Shown piece by piece: positions 50,311 to 59,478 of a stretch of 64,000 bases of DNA. The stretch's first letter is position 1, and each line of letters starts with the position of its first letter. A program made the position numbers and the translations under genes. Origin of the DNA: Allobosea sp. 117 (lineage in GTDB: Bacteria; Pseudomonadota; Alphaproteobacteria; Rhizobiales; Xanthobacteraceae); the NCBI RefSeq assembly GCF_000702305.1, contig NZ_JNLC01000013.1, positions 124,001 to 188,000 on the forward strand, written 5' to 3'. Below the pieces are notes generated by a model. That model did not search any database and had not been told where the DNA came from. It saw only the letters and a list, made by a program, of their open reading frames with translations.

Positions 50311-51099
50311 ATGTTCGACACCCGTAATTTCGACCCCAAGCAGCTTCTCGACCAGTTCCTGACGCCGCAGGCGGGCACGCCTCCGGCGCGGACCGGGTCG
50401 CCGACGTCCGCTGGTCCCTGGGGAGCCGCGCCCACCGGCGGCGGCGACCTCATGACGAAGGCCAAGGAATATCTCGCCGGCAATGGCGGCTCGCTCGCTG
50501 GCGGCGCGGCGGCTGGCGCGCTGGTGTCGCTGGTGCTCGGTTCCAAGGGCGGGCGCAAGCTGGCGACCAATGCGGTGACGCTCGGCGGCCTCGCGCTGGT
50601 CGGCACGCTCGCCTACAAGGCCTATCAGAACTACCAGCAGGGCAAGGCGCCGGCCGAGGCTGGTGGGCCGACAGCGGCCCCGGCTCCGGCGCAGCTTCCT
50701 CCGCCCGAATCCCCGTTCAACCCGGCGCAGGCGGTCCAGTCGCAGCTTCCGGTGACACTGCTGCGCACGATGATCGCGGCCTCGCTCGCCGACGGGCATG
50801 TCGACGCGGGCGAGCGCGCCGCGATCTCCGCCAAGCTCAACGAGCGCCCCGGCGCGCTCGACGAGGCGGAACGCTTCCTCGCCGCCGAGCTCGCCAGTCC
50901 GGCGAGCGTCGAGACCATCGCCGCCGAGGTGAAGAGCCCGGAGGAGGCGGCCGAGGTCTACATCTCGGCGCTGCTCGCCATCGATCCCGATTCCAGCTCC
51001 GAGCGCGCCTTCCTCGCGCGTCTCGCGCTGGCCTTGAGGCTCGATCCGGCGCTGACGCCGCATCTGGAGGCGGCCGCGCGGGCGGCAAAGCAGGGCTAG
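50311..51099 (+). CDS. TerB-like (DUF533/YebE-type) membrane protein
   Basis: The 262-aa protein has an N-terminal Pro/Gly-rich region. A glycine-rich membrane segment follows (GGSLAGGAAAGALVSLVLGS, about 51-70, and ATNAVTLGGLALVGTLAYKA). A linker leads to a C-terminal helical TerB-like domain (about 145-260; MIAASLADGHVDAGERAAI, with conserved acidic D/E residues). The overall plan matches the DUF533 family. AGGAAGGA precedes ATG 50311; the frame upstream is the DUF1275 remnant, not part of this gene. Role is unknown; TerB domains are metal-linked in some systems. Confidence 0.8.
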   Translation: MFDTRNFDPKQLLDQFLTPQAGTPPARTGSPTSAGPWGAAPTGGGDLMTKAKEYLAGNGGSLAGGAAAGALVSLVLGSKGGRKLATNAVTLGGLALVGTLAYKAYQNYQQGKAPAEAGGPTAAPAPAQLPPPESPFNPAQAVQSQLPVTLLRTMIAASLADGHVDAGERAAISAKLNERPGALDEAERFLAAELASPASVETIAAEVKSPEEAAEVYISALLAIDPDSSSERAFLARLALALRLDPALTPHLEAAARAAKQG

Positions 51100-51149
51100 A
51101 TTCGGCCCATCCTCAGAATAATCAAGTCAGATCAACTTCTTGTCGGAAG

Positions 51150-51178
51150 GGCGGGCGGAGCGATCCGGCCCGCCTTTT
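51150..51178 (+). terminator. Rho-independent terminator of the TerB-like gene
   Basis: GGCGGGC (51150-51156) pairs with GCCCGCC (51168-51174) over an 11-nt loop, followed by TTTT. Confidence 0.75.
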
Positions 51179-51281
51179 CGCATCCGGACGCGGCGTTGCA
51201 GACAGCGCGTGCCGTGGGGGAATGCGGCGCTGCCCGGATTTGCTTCGAAAACGCGTAAACATTCGTGGTTAAGAGTTAAGG

Positions 51282-51296
51282 TTAAGTCCTCATTAA
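51282..51296. promoter_or_regulatory. CtrA-type site TTAA-N7-TTAA upstream of outer-membrane protein gene
   Basis: TTAAGTCCTCATTAA has the exact spacing of the CtrA full site and lies 76 bp before the gene start, with extra TTAA half sites just upstream (51269-51279). CtrA is the alphaproteobacterial cell-cycle regulator and often controls outer-membrane protein genes. Confidence 0.5.
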
Positions 51297-51372
51297 ATAA
51301 TCCCTGCGAATATCGCTCCATCGTAATCCTCGGGGTTGCCACGCCGCGCTCCGACCAACGAAGGAACGAGAC

Positions 51373-52209
51373 ATGCGCAGCTTTGCGTTTTCGGCGCTGA
51401 TCGGCGCCGCCACGCTCGCGGCGGCGTCCGGCGCCGGCACCGAGAGCGTCCTTGCGGCCGACATGCCCGCACCAGTCTATACGCCCCCGCCCGTCGAGGT
51501 GGTGGCCGGCGGCTGGTATCTGCGCGGCAATATCGGCATGACCAACCAGCAGATCAGCGGTCTTTCCAGCGTCGAGGACGAAACGCAGTACTTCGACGTG
51601 GTGCAGAAGGAGTTCGACTCCTCGCCCTTCTTCTCTGCCGGCGTCGGCTACAAGTTCAACGACTGGTTTCGCGTCGACGTGACCGGTGAATATCGCGGCA
51701 AGTCGTCGTTCCACGGGCTCGACAATTACACCTATTACGACGACTGGGTGGGCTCCGACGTCACCCGCTCGAACGTCTACACCGCCACCAAGTCGGAATG
51801 GACGTTCCTCGCCAACGCCTATGTCGACATCGGCACCTGGTACGGCATCACCCCCTTCGTCGGCGCCGGTATCGGCTTCACCCGCAACACGCTGAGCGGT
51901 TACACGGACACGGACCCGACCCCGGGCATGCAGTCCTTCGCCTATGCCAACTCCAACACCGAGACGGAGTTCGCCTGGGCGCTCTATGCCGGTCTCGGAA
52001 TGGAGATCACGCCGAACCTGACGCTCGAAGTCGCGTATCGCTATCTCGACCTCGGCAAGGCGGTCACCGGCGACGTGATGCTGCCGGACGGCACCAACAA
52101 CTATTACAACCCGCTGACCTTCGACGATCTCGTCTCGCACGACATCTCGATCGGCTTCCGCTACATGTTCGGTGCCGCTCCGACCACTACGGCATTAATC
52201 ACGAAGTAA
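51373..52209 (+). CDS. Outer membrane beta-barrel protein, Omp25/RopB-like
   Basis: The 278-aa exported porin-like protein has a signal peptide ending near VLAADMP (about residue 28) and alternating beta strands with aromatic girdles (GGWYLRGNIGM; GYKFNDWFRVDVTGEYRG; ITPFVGAGIGFT; LTLEVAYRYLDLG). It ends HDISIGFRYMFG plus a short tail. The motif set fits the Omp25/31 family of eight-stranded barrels, which stabilise the envelope. It has its own CtrA-like site and terminator. A related gene follows, so they are probably old duplicates. Confidence 0.85.
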   Translation: MRSFAFSALIGAATLAAASGAGTESVLAADMPAPVYTPPPVEVVAGGWYLRGNIGMTNQQISGLSSVEDETQYFDVVQKEFDSSPFFSAGVGYKFNDWFRVDVTGEYRGKSSFHGLDNYTYYDDWVGSDVTRSNVYTATKSEWTFLANAYVDIGTWYGITPFVGAGIGFTRNTLSGYTDTDPTPGMQSFAYANSNTETEFAWALYAGLGMEITPNLTLEVAYRYLDLGKAVTGDVMLPDGTNNYYNPLTFDDLVSHDISIGFRYMFGAAPTTTALITK

Positions 52210-52242
52210 TCTCATCCAAAGTCTTCGTCGCATATTCATAAG

Positions 52243-52276
52243 AACGGCGCGTACTCGCGCCGTTTTTTATTTTTGC
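52243..52276 (+). terminator. Rho-independent terminator
   Basis: A perfect 9-bp stem AACGGCGCG (52243-52251) and CGCGCCGTT (52256-52264) with a TACT loop is followed by a long T-run (TTTTATTTTT). It ends the first outer-membrane protein gene. Confidence 0.92.
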
Positions 52277-52279
52277 ATT

Positions 52280-52306
52280 TAACATGTTATTCGACGTATT
52301 ATCGAA
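52280..52306. promoter_or_regulatory. Two adjacent palindromes before the second outer-membrane protein gene
   Basis: TAACATGTTA (52280-52289) is a perfect 10-bp palindrome. It is followed at once by TTCGA (52290-52294), 7 nt, TCGAA (52302-52306). The stretch is notably AT-rich for this genome and lies 80-105 bp upstream of the start codon. Confidence 0.4.
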
Positions 52307-52384
52307 TTGTTTACCATGATTTGCGAGGCTTGCCGTCGAAACATCTCGCCAACCACGCGGCGATTCGACCGGGAGTGCACGACC

Positions 52385-53194
52385 ATGGCCTCGATCCGAC
52401 CCCTCGTCCTTGCGCTGATCGGCGGTCTCCTGCCGGTCGTCGCCTCGCTTCCCGGCGCGCTCGCCGCCGACATGCCCGATGTCGACTACGCGCCGCCGGT
52501 GCAGGAATTCGGCTCGAACTGGTACCTGCGCGGCGATGTCGGCTATGTCTTGCAGGACAGCTCGGCGTCCGGCTCCAGCAGCCTGTTCGACATGAACACC
52601 GGCCTGCTCTACGGCACCTCCTTCAGCCCGGCCGATCTCGACAATACCTGGACCATCGGCGGCGGCTTCGGCTTCAAGGCGACCGAATGGTTGCGCTTCG
52701 ACGTAACCGGCGACTATCGCGGCGAGGCCAGCGGCACGCTCAACGGCACCTTCTCGACCTATGACGCCTGGAGCGGCACGTGGTCGACCGGCGGCAACAG
52801 CCGCGACTTCGAGGGGCGGCTGTCCACCGCCCTGTTCCTCGCCAACGCCTATCTCGATCTCGGCACCTGGAGCGGCTTCACGCCCTATGTCGGCGCGGGC
52901 ATCGGCGCGGGCTATCTCAGCCTGACCAATCTCGACATCCAGGATGTCGGCGTCACCACCGATTTCGACGGCAAGTGGAGCTTCGCCTGGGCGCTGATGG
53001 CCGGCGCCAGCTTCCAGCTTGCGCCGAACTGGCTGCTCGACTTCGGCTATCGCTACACCTCGATCAGCGGCGCCGACTTCACCTCCGGCGTCGATGGCGT
53101 CGACGGGCTCGGCTATATGGGCGAGGCCGTGGTGCATGTCGACGACATCACCGCGCACGAGTTCCGCGTCGGTGCGCGCTTCATGATCGACTGA
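52385..53194 (+). CDS. Second Omp25/RopB-like outer membrane protein
   Basis: This 269-aa barrel protein has a signal peptide ending near GALAADMP (about residue 29). The strand pattern is the same as its upstream neighbour: [63 protein letters not shown]. It ends [17 protein letters not shown] 52385 (MASIRPL) is chosen over the frame start at 52307 because it starts the signal peptide; a GGGAG lies 11 nt upstream. The terminator at 53221 closes the unit. Confidence 0.84.
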   Translation: MASIRPLVLALIGGLLPVVASLPGALAADMPDVDYAPPVQEFGSNWYLRGDVGYVLQDSSASGSSSLFDMNTGLLYGTSFSPADLDNTWTIGGGFGFKATEWLRFDVTGDYRGEASGTLNGTFSTYDAWSGTWSTGGNSRDFEGRLSTALFLANAYLDLGTWSGFTPYVGAGIGAGYLSLTNLDIQDVGVTTDFDGKWSFAWALMAGASFQLAPNWLLDFGYRYTSISGADFTSGVDGVDGLGYMGEAVVHVDDITAHEFRVGARFMID

Positions 53195-53220
53195 CGCTCT
53201 TCACCGACCATCCTCTCGCG

Positions 53221-53245
53221 AAGGGCGCCCGCATGGCGCCCTTTT
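53221..53245 (+). terminator. Rho-independent terminator
   Basis: AAGGGCGCC (53221-53229) pairs with GGCGCCCTT (53235-53243) over a 5-nt loop and runs into TTTT. Confidence 0.88.
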
Positions 53246-53262
53246 GCGTTTCGAAAGCCCTC

Positions 53263-53292
53263 TTGACGCCTCCCTCTCCACAGGCGTATTGC
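53263..53292 (+). promoter_or_regulatory. serC promoter
   Basis: TTGACG (53263-53268), 18 nt, TATTGC (53287-53292). This would start transcription near 53299, giving a leader of about 50 nt before serC. Confidence 0.5.
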
Positions 53293-53298
53293 CGTCCA

Positions 53299-53345
53299 CG
53301 GGACACTCCTCCCCAACGAGGAGCGGACCATCTGAGAGGATGGAT
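53299..53345 (+). ncRNA. Structured serC leader, probable serC RNA motif
   Basis: Two hairpins stand in tandem: CTCCTC (53306-53311) with GAGGAG (53318-53323), then CCATC (53328-53332) with GATGG (53339-53343). The second encloses the GAGAGGA ribosome site just before serC ATG 53349. A serC motif with two hairpins, found near the serC start codon of alphaproteobacteria and preceded by a promoter, is described in Rfam (recalled). No ligand is known to me. Confidence 0.5.
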
Positions 53346-53348
53346 ATC

Positions 53349-54524
<1,176 letters not shown>

Positions 54525-54551
54525 TCCCGTTCCCGTCCCAGCCGCTGACGC

Positions 54552-54690
54552 GAGGGGACGGCGAAGGGACAGGGCGATGTACCGGCGGCTTCCGGCGCTC
54601 CCGGCCGGGCGCCGCCCTTTCCGGCAGTCCCGTTTCCTGCCGGACGCCTGATCCGCGAACGCTTCGCCGTCCCCTCCCGCCAGCGGCGGG
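54552..54690. promoter_or_regulatory. Long inverted repeat and hairpin between serC and serA
   Basis: GAGGGGACGGCGAAG (54552-54566) and CTTCGCCGTCCCCTC (54662-54676) are a perfect 15-bp inverted repeat enclosing 95 nt that itself can pair (CGGCGC with GCGCCG). It is followed by a 6-bp hairpin CCCGCC-AGC-GGCGGG (54676-54690). There is no T-run, so an attenuator or processing signal before serA is more likely than a terminator. Confidence 0.5.
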
Positions 54691-54729
54691 ACGACCCATC
54701 AATGGACCCGATTCCAAGGACCGCCCGCC

Positions 54730-56316
54730 ATGGCCCCTCGCGTTCTGATTTCCGATGCGCTCTCCCCGGCAGCCGTGCAGATCTTCAAGGATCGCGGCGT
54801 CGAGGTGGATTTCCAGCCAAACCTCGGCAAGGACAAGGACAAGCTCGCCGAGATCATCGGCGACTATGACGGCCTCGCCATCCGCTCGGCGACCAAGGTG
54901 ACGCCGAAGATCCTCGCCAATGCCACCCGCCTCAAGGTGGTCGGCCGCGCCGGCATCGGCGTCGACAATGTCGACATCCCGGCCGCCACCGCCAAGGGCG
55001 TGATCGTGATGAACACGCCGTTCGGCAACTCCATCACCACCGCCGAGCATGCGATCGCGATGATGTTCGCTCTGGCGCGTGAAATTCCGGCGGCAGACGC
55101 CTCGACCCAGGCCGGCAAGTGGGAGAAGAACCGCTTCATGGGCGTCGAGCTCACGGCCAAGACGCTCGGCGTCATTGGCTGCGGCAATATCGGCTCGATC
55201 GTCGCGGACCGCGCGCTGGGCCTGAAGATGAAGGTAATCGCCTTCGATCCCTTCCTCTCGCTGGAGCGGGCGCTCGATCTCGGCGTGGAGAAGGTCGAGC
55301 TCGACGACCTGCTCGCCCGCGCCGACGTCATCACCCTGCACACGCCGCTCACCGAGAAGACGAAGAACGTGCTCTCCGCCGAGGCGCTGGCCAAGGCGAA
55401 GAAGGGCGTGCGCATCGTCAACTGTGCGCGCGGCGGCCTCGTCGACGAGGCGGCTCTCGCCGAGGCTCTGAAATCCGGCCATGTCGCGGGCGCCGCCTTC
55501 GACGTGTTCGTGACCGAGCCGGCGACCGAGAACCCACTGTTCGGCCTGCCCAACGTGATCTGCACGCCGCATCTCGGCGCCTCCACCGCCGAGGCGCAGG
55601 AGAACGTCGCGCTGCAGGTCGCCGAGCAGATGAGCGACTACCTGCTGCGCGGGGCGATCTCCAACGCGGTGAACTTCCCTTCGATCACCGCCGAGGAAGC
55701 CCCCAAGCTGAAGCCCTTCATCGAGCTCGCCGAGAAGCTCGGCTCGTTCGCGGGCCAGCTCACCGAGACCGACATCAAGATCGTGCGCATCACCTATGAG
55801 GGCGCGGTCGCGGACCTGAAGACCAAGGCGCTGACCTCGGCGGCGGTCGCCGGCCTGCTGCGCCCGGCGCTGCAGGACGTGAACGTCGTCTCGGCGCCGA
55901 GCGTTGCCAAGGAGCGCGGTATCGTTGTCGAGGAAGTGACCCGCGAGGTCTCCGGCGACTATGAGAGCCTTGTCACGCTGACCGTCGTCACCGAGAAGAT
56001 GGAGCGCTCGGTCGCCGGCACGGTGTTCGCCGACGGGCGCCCGCGCATCGTCGACATCAAGGGCATCAAGGTTGACGCCGAGTTCGCGCCCTCGATGATC
56101 TACGTGACCAACGAGGACAAGCCGGGCTTCGTGGGCCGCTTCGCCAGCCTGCTCGGCGATGCCGGCATCAACATCGCCACCTTCGCGCTCGGCCGCGACC
56201 GGCAGGGGGGCGACGCCATCGCGCTGGTCGAGGTGGATGGCAAAGTGCCGGCCGAAATCCTCGCCAAGGTGCAGGAAATCCCCGCCGTGAAGCAGGCCAA
56301 GCCGTTGAGCTTCTGA
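54730..56316 (+). CDS. serA: D-3-phosphoglycerate dehydrogenase SerA
   Basis: SerA makes 3-phosphohydroxypyruvate, the first step of serine synthesis. The 528-aa type-1 enzyme has a substrate domain, an NAD fold (LGVIGCGNIGSIVADRALGL, about 145-164) and catalytic residues in NCARGGLVDE (Arg, about 237) and TPHLGAST (His, about 281). An intervening domain and a C-terminal ACT domain (MIYVTNEDKPGFVGRFASLL, about 456-475) follow, the latter a serine sensor in relatives. It forms serC-serA with the previous gene. Confidence 0.96.
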   Translation: MAPRVLISDALSPAAVQIFKDRGVEVDFQPNLGKDKDKLAEIIGDYDGLAIRSATKVTPKILANATRLKVVGRAGIGVDNVDIPAATAKGVIVMNTPFGNSITTAEHAIAMMFALAREIPAADASTQAGKWEKNRFMGVELTAKTLGVIGCGNIGSIVADRALGLKMKVIAFDPFLSLERALDLGVEKVELDDLLARADVITLHTPLTEKTKNVLSAEALAKAKKGVRIVNCARGGLVDEAALAEALKSGHVAGAAFDVFVTEPATENPLFGLPNVICTPHLGASTAEAQENVALQVAEQMSDYLLRGAISNAVNFPSITAEEAPKLKPFIELAEKLGSFAGQLTETDIKIVRITYEGAVADLKTKALTSAAVAGLLRPALQDVNVVSAPSVAKERGIVVEEVTREVSGDYESLVTLTVVTEKMERSVAGTVFADGRPRIVDIKGIKVDAEFAPSMIYVTNEDKPGFVGRFASLLGDAGINIATFALGRDRQGGDAIALVEVDGKVPAEILAKVQEIPAVKQAKPLSF

Positions 56317-56340
56317 GCTTCGGACAACACGTTAGACATG

Positions 56341-56367
56341 GAATGCCGCGCCGCAAGCGCGGCATTC
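56341..56367. terminator. Bidirectional hairpin between convergent serA and eda
   Basis: GAATGCCGCGC (56341-56351) and GCGCGGCATTC (56357-56367) form a perfect 11-bp stem with a 5-nt loop. It lies between the serA stop and the eda stop. T-runs are weak on both sides. Confidence 0.6.
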
Positions 56368-57015
56368 TCACATCGGGAAGGCCGCGCGGTGCAGCTTCGC
56401 GGCGGCCTTGGCGAGGGCGGCGATCTGCTCCCAGTCGCCCATTGCCACCGCCTCGCTCGGACACACCCAGGAGCCGCCGACGGCGAGGATGTTTGGCTGG
56501 GCGAGATAGCTGCCGACATTGGACGGGCCGATGCCCCCCGTCGGGCAGAAGCGCAGGTCCGGCAGGGGGCCGGCGAGCGACTTGATCAGCCCGACGCCGC
56601 CGACCGATTCGGCCGGGAACAGCTTCAGCACCGGAAAACCCATGGCGTGCAGCGTCATCGCCTCGGTGGCGGTGGCGCAGCCGGGCATCACCGGCACCGG
56701 CGCCTCGGCCAGCGCCTCGGCGAGCGCCGGCGGGCAGCCGGGGGAGACGAGGAAGCGCGCGCCGGCGCCGATCGAGGCGGCGATCAGCTCAGGCCGCGTC
56801 ACGGTTCCGGCGCCGACGATGGCGTCCGGCACTTCGGCGGCGATGGCGGCGATGGCGTCGAGTGCCGGCTCAGTGCGCAGCGTCACCTCGATGAGCGGCA
56901 GACCGCCGTCCACCAGGGCGCGCGCGAGCTTCACGCCGGCGGCGACGCTCGGCACTGTGACGACCGGCACGACCGGTGCGCGGGCAAGCAGGAAACTGGG
57001 ATCGGGGAGCGACAT
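56368..57015 (-). CDS. eda: 2-keto-3-deoxy-6-phosphogluconate aldolase (KDPG/KHG aldolase)
   Basis: Eda cleaves KDPG to pyruvate and glyceraldehyde-3-phosphate in the Entner-Doudoroff pathway. The 215-aa TIM-barrel has the catalytic glutamate in LIEVTLRT (about 40-47), VGAGTVTRPELI, and the Schiff-base lysine in VLKLFPAESVGG (about 136). The phosphate loop CPTGGIGPSN follows. ATG 57015 (MSLPDPS) is the start; the frame is open to 57135. It is a single-gene unit facing serA. Confidence 0.92.
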   Translation of the reverse strand: MSLPDPSFLLARAPVVPVVTVPSVAAGVKLARALVDGGLPLIEVTLRTEPALDAIAAIAAEVPDAIVGAGTVTRPELIAASIGAGARFLVSPGCPPALAEALAEAPVPVMPGCATATEAMTLHAMGFPVLKLFPAESVGGVGLIKSLAGPLPDLRFCPTGGIGPSNVGSYLAQPNILAVGGSWVCPSEAVAMGDWEQIAALAKAAAKLHRAAFPM

Positions 57016-57191
57016 GGCCGGCCTATCGGTGAATTCGACGCGCCAATGAAGACCGCCGCACCCCGGCTTGTCGAGGGGAGCGGGGGATTTTTCCCGCAAC
57101 TGCGAGATAAAGTTTCGCCGCGGCGGCGGAGGCATTAGCCTCGGGCCATTCCGGCGCTTCGCGCGCCGCCCATCGTCCCGACGGTCCGTTC

Positions 57192-58109
57192 ATGTTCAAC
57201 TACGATTCCCCCTATCCCCGCGACCTCCTCGGCTATGGCCGCAATCCGCCGGACCCGAAATGGCCCGGCGGCGCGCGCGTCGCGGTGCAGTTCGTCGTCA
57301 ATTACGAGGAGGGTGGCGAGAACTGCATTCTCCATGGGGATGCCGCTTCGGAGGCCTTCCTGTCGGAGATCGTCGGCGCTCAGCCCTGGCCGGGCCAGCG
57401 GCACATGAACATGGAGTCGATCTACGAATACGGTTCGCGCGCCGGCTTCTGGCGGCTGTGGCGGCTGTTCACCGGGCGCGGCGTGCCGGTGACGGTGTTC
57501 GGCGTCGCCACGGCGCTCGCCCGCAACCCCGGTGCCGTCGCAGCGATGAAGGAGGCCGACTGGGAGATCGCCAGCCACGGCCTGAAATGGATTGACTATC
57601 GCGACCATTCCTACGAGGCGGAGAAGGCGGATTTCGAGGCGGCCATCGCGCTGCACACGCGCGTCGTCGGCGAGCGTCCGCTCGGCTGGTACACCGGGCG
57701 CACCTCGGTGCATTCGCGCCGCATCACCATGGAGGAGGGCGGCTTCCTCTATGATTCCGACACCTATGCCGACGACCTGCCCTATTGGGTCGAGGGGCCG
57801 CGCGGCCCCCATCTGACGATTCCCTATACGCTCGACGTCAACGACATGCGCTTTGCCGCCGCGCAGGGTTTCAATTCCGGCGACCAGTTCTTCGCCTATC
57901 TGCGCGACAGCTTCGACGCGCTCTATGCCGAGGGGGCGCAGGCGCCGAAGATGATGACCGTCGGCCTGCATTGCCGCCTTGTCGGCCGGCCGGGGCGGAT
58001 CGTCGCGCTGGAGCGCTTCCTCGACCACATCGCCCGGCACGACAGAGTGTGGGTGGCGCGGCGGATCGACATCGCGCGCCACTGGCACGCGGTGCATCCG
58101 CCGGGATGA
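57192..58109 (+). CDS. puuE: PuuE-type polysaccharide deacetylase-family protein (putative allantoinase)
   Basis: The 305-aa NodB-fold hydrolase starts YPRDLLGYGRNPPDPKWPGG. It has VVNYEEGGENCILHGD and EYGSRAGFWRLWRLF, then ASHGLKWIDY (catalytic His region, about 125-134) and TGRTSVHSRR. These match PuuE, the metal-independent allantoinase of Pseudomonas. No other purine-degradation gene lies here, so the role is by family only. It is divergent from eda. Confidence 0.82.
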   Translation: MFNYDSPYPRDLLGYGRNPPDPKWPGGARVAVQFVVNYEEGGENCILHGDAASEAFLSEIVGAQPWPGQRHMNMESIYEYGSRAGFWRLWRLFTGRGVPVTVFGVATALARNPGAVAAMKEADWEIASHGLKWIDYRDHSYEAEKADFEAAIALHTRVVGERPLGWYTGRTSVHSRRITMEEGGFLYDSDTYADDLPYWVEGPRGPHLTIPYTLDVNDMRFAAAQGFNSGDQFFAYLRDSFDALYAEGAQAPKMMTVGLHCRLVGRPGRIVALERFLDHIARHDRVWVARRIDIARHWHAVHPPG

Positions 58110-58120
58110 GGCCTTCGGCG

Positions 58121-58600
58121 TCAGTCGCGCGAGTCGGGGTCGCGTTGGCGCCGCATCTGGCGCCGATGCTCTTCGAGGCTGGGCAGATGGCGCTGCAGGA
58201 CCGAGATCAGGATGGCGGTCGACCAGCCGAACATCAGGATGCCGCTGGCCGAGGCGAAGGGGCCGAGCAGGCGGGTGTGGGTCTCCTGCAGCGCGTCGCC
58301 ATAGCCGAGTGTCGTGTAGTTGACGAAGGCCGAGTAGAAGGCGTCGCCGCTGTGCTGGACCAGGCCCATCTCGGAATAGACCAGCGCCCAGATGGCGACC
58401 TCCGCCAGATGCGCGAAGAGCAACACGACGCCGGCGACCGCCAGCGCCATCATGAGCCGCAGATGCGGACGGCGCAGCAGGCCGCCCTCATAAGGCGCGA
58501 CCAGACCGATCAGGATGAAGGTGGCGGAGAGATGCACCAGCATCACCGCGACATTGACCGAGATACCGACGGCCAGCTCGTGAATCATCCCCAAATCCAT
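58121..58600 (-). CDS. Two-pore-domain-like small ion channel protein
   Basis: This 159-aa membrane protein has four hydrophobic segments. A pore loop with TTLGYGD (about residues 99-105), the potassium-channel selectivity pattern TxGYGD, lies between the last two. A basic tail (RRQMRRQRD) ends it. Relatives are annotated as ion channel (Ion_trans_2). ATG 58600 is used; ATG 58588 is an alternative. It is convergent with puuE (11 bp). It probably assembles as a tetramer. Confidence 0.8.
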   Translation of the reverse strand: MDLGMIHELAVGISVNVAVMLVHLSATFILIGLVAPYEGGLLRRPHLRLMMALAVAGVVLLFAHLAEVAIWALVYSEMGLVQHSGDAFYSAFVNYTTLGYGDALQETHTRLLGPFASASGILMFGWSTAILISVLQRHLPSLEEHRRQMRRQRDPDSRD

Positions 58601-58638
58601 CGTCGACCCGTCTCTGAACCTGCAGGCACCGCACGCGC

Positions 58639-59478
58639 ATGTCCGGCCATCTGACCATCCGACCGCTGCTCATGGACGAAATCTCCCTCGCCGTCGACTG
58701 GGCGGCGGGCGAGGGCTGGAATCCCGGCCTGGGCGATGCGGTCCCGTTCGGCGTGACAGACGGCGAGGGCTTTCTCGTGGCCGAGCTCGACGGCGCGCCG
58801 GCAGCCACCATCTCGGTGGTGAACTACGACGCACGCTTCTCCTTCCTCGGCTTCTACATCGTGCGGCCGGACCTGCGCGGGCGCGGCATCGGCTGGCGGC
58901 TGTGGCAGGCGGGCCGCGCGCATGCCGGCACCCGTACCGTCGGACTCGACGGGGTCGTGGCGCAGCAGGCCAACTACGCGAAGGACGGCTTCGCCTTCTC
59001 CCATCGCAATATCCGTTATGGCGGGCCGGCGCCATCGGGCGGGCTGGGAAGCTGCGCGCCGCTTGCCGACGTGTCCTTCGCGGCGGTCGCTGCGAGCGAC
59101 GCGCTGGTGTTCCCTGCCGACCGGCCGGCCTTCCTGCACGCCTGGATCTCCGCGCCGGGGCATGTCGGGCGGGCGCTGATGCGTGAGGGGCGTCTCGCCG
59201 GCTGGGGCGTGATCCGGCCGGCCCGGCACGGCTTTAAGATCGGCCCGCTGGTCGCCGAGGACGAGGCGGCGGCCGAGGAGGTATTCGGTGCGCTGGCCGC
59301 GACGGCGGGCGGCGCGGCGCTCTATTTCGACGTGCCGGAACCGAACCGTGCGGCGGTGGCGCTGGCCGAACGCGCCGAGCTCGCCCCCGTGTTCGAGACG
59401 GCGCGCATGTATTCCGGCCCGATCCGCGAGGTCGCACTCGACCGGCTCTACGGCGTCACGAGCTTCGAGCTGGGCTGA
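58639..59478 (+). CDS. GNAT-family N-acetyltransferase with duplicated domain
   Basis: This 279-aa protein has an N-terminal GNAT domain with the acetyl-CoA loop FYIVRPDLRGRGIGWRLW (about 72-90) and a second, degenerate GNAT-like half (about 150-275). Such two-domain enzymes acetylate amines of unknown type. It is divergent from the channel gene (38 bp). The 3' end overlaps the DMT transporter gene tail to tail by 23 nt. Confidence 0.82.
   Translation: MSGHLTIRPLLMDEISLAVDWAAGEGWNPGLGDAVPFGVTDGEGFLVAELDGAPAATISVVNYDARFSFLGFYIVRPDLRGRGIGWRLWQAGRAHAGTRTVGLDGVVAQQANYAKDGFAFSHRNIRYGGPAPSGGLGSCAPLADVSFAAVAASDALVFPADRPAFLHAWISAPGHVGRALMREGRLAGWGVIRPARHGFKIGPLVAEDEAAAEEVFGALAATAGGAALYFDVPEPNRAAVALAERAELAPVFETARMYSGPIREVALDRLYGVTSFELG

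Noticed and set aside
53221-53345. SAM-II or other known riboswitch before serC
   Set aside because: No SAM-II pseudoknot pattern seen; the two-hairpin arrangement fits the serC motif better.
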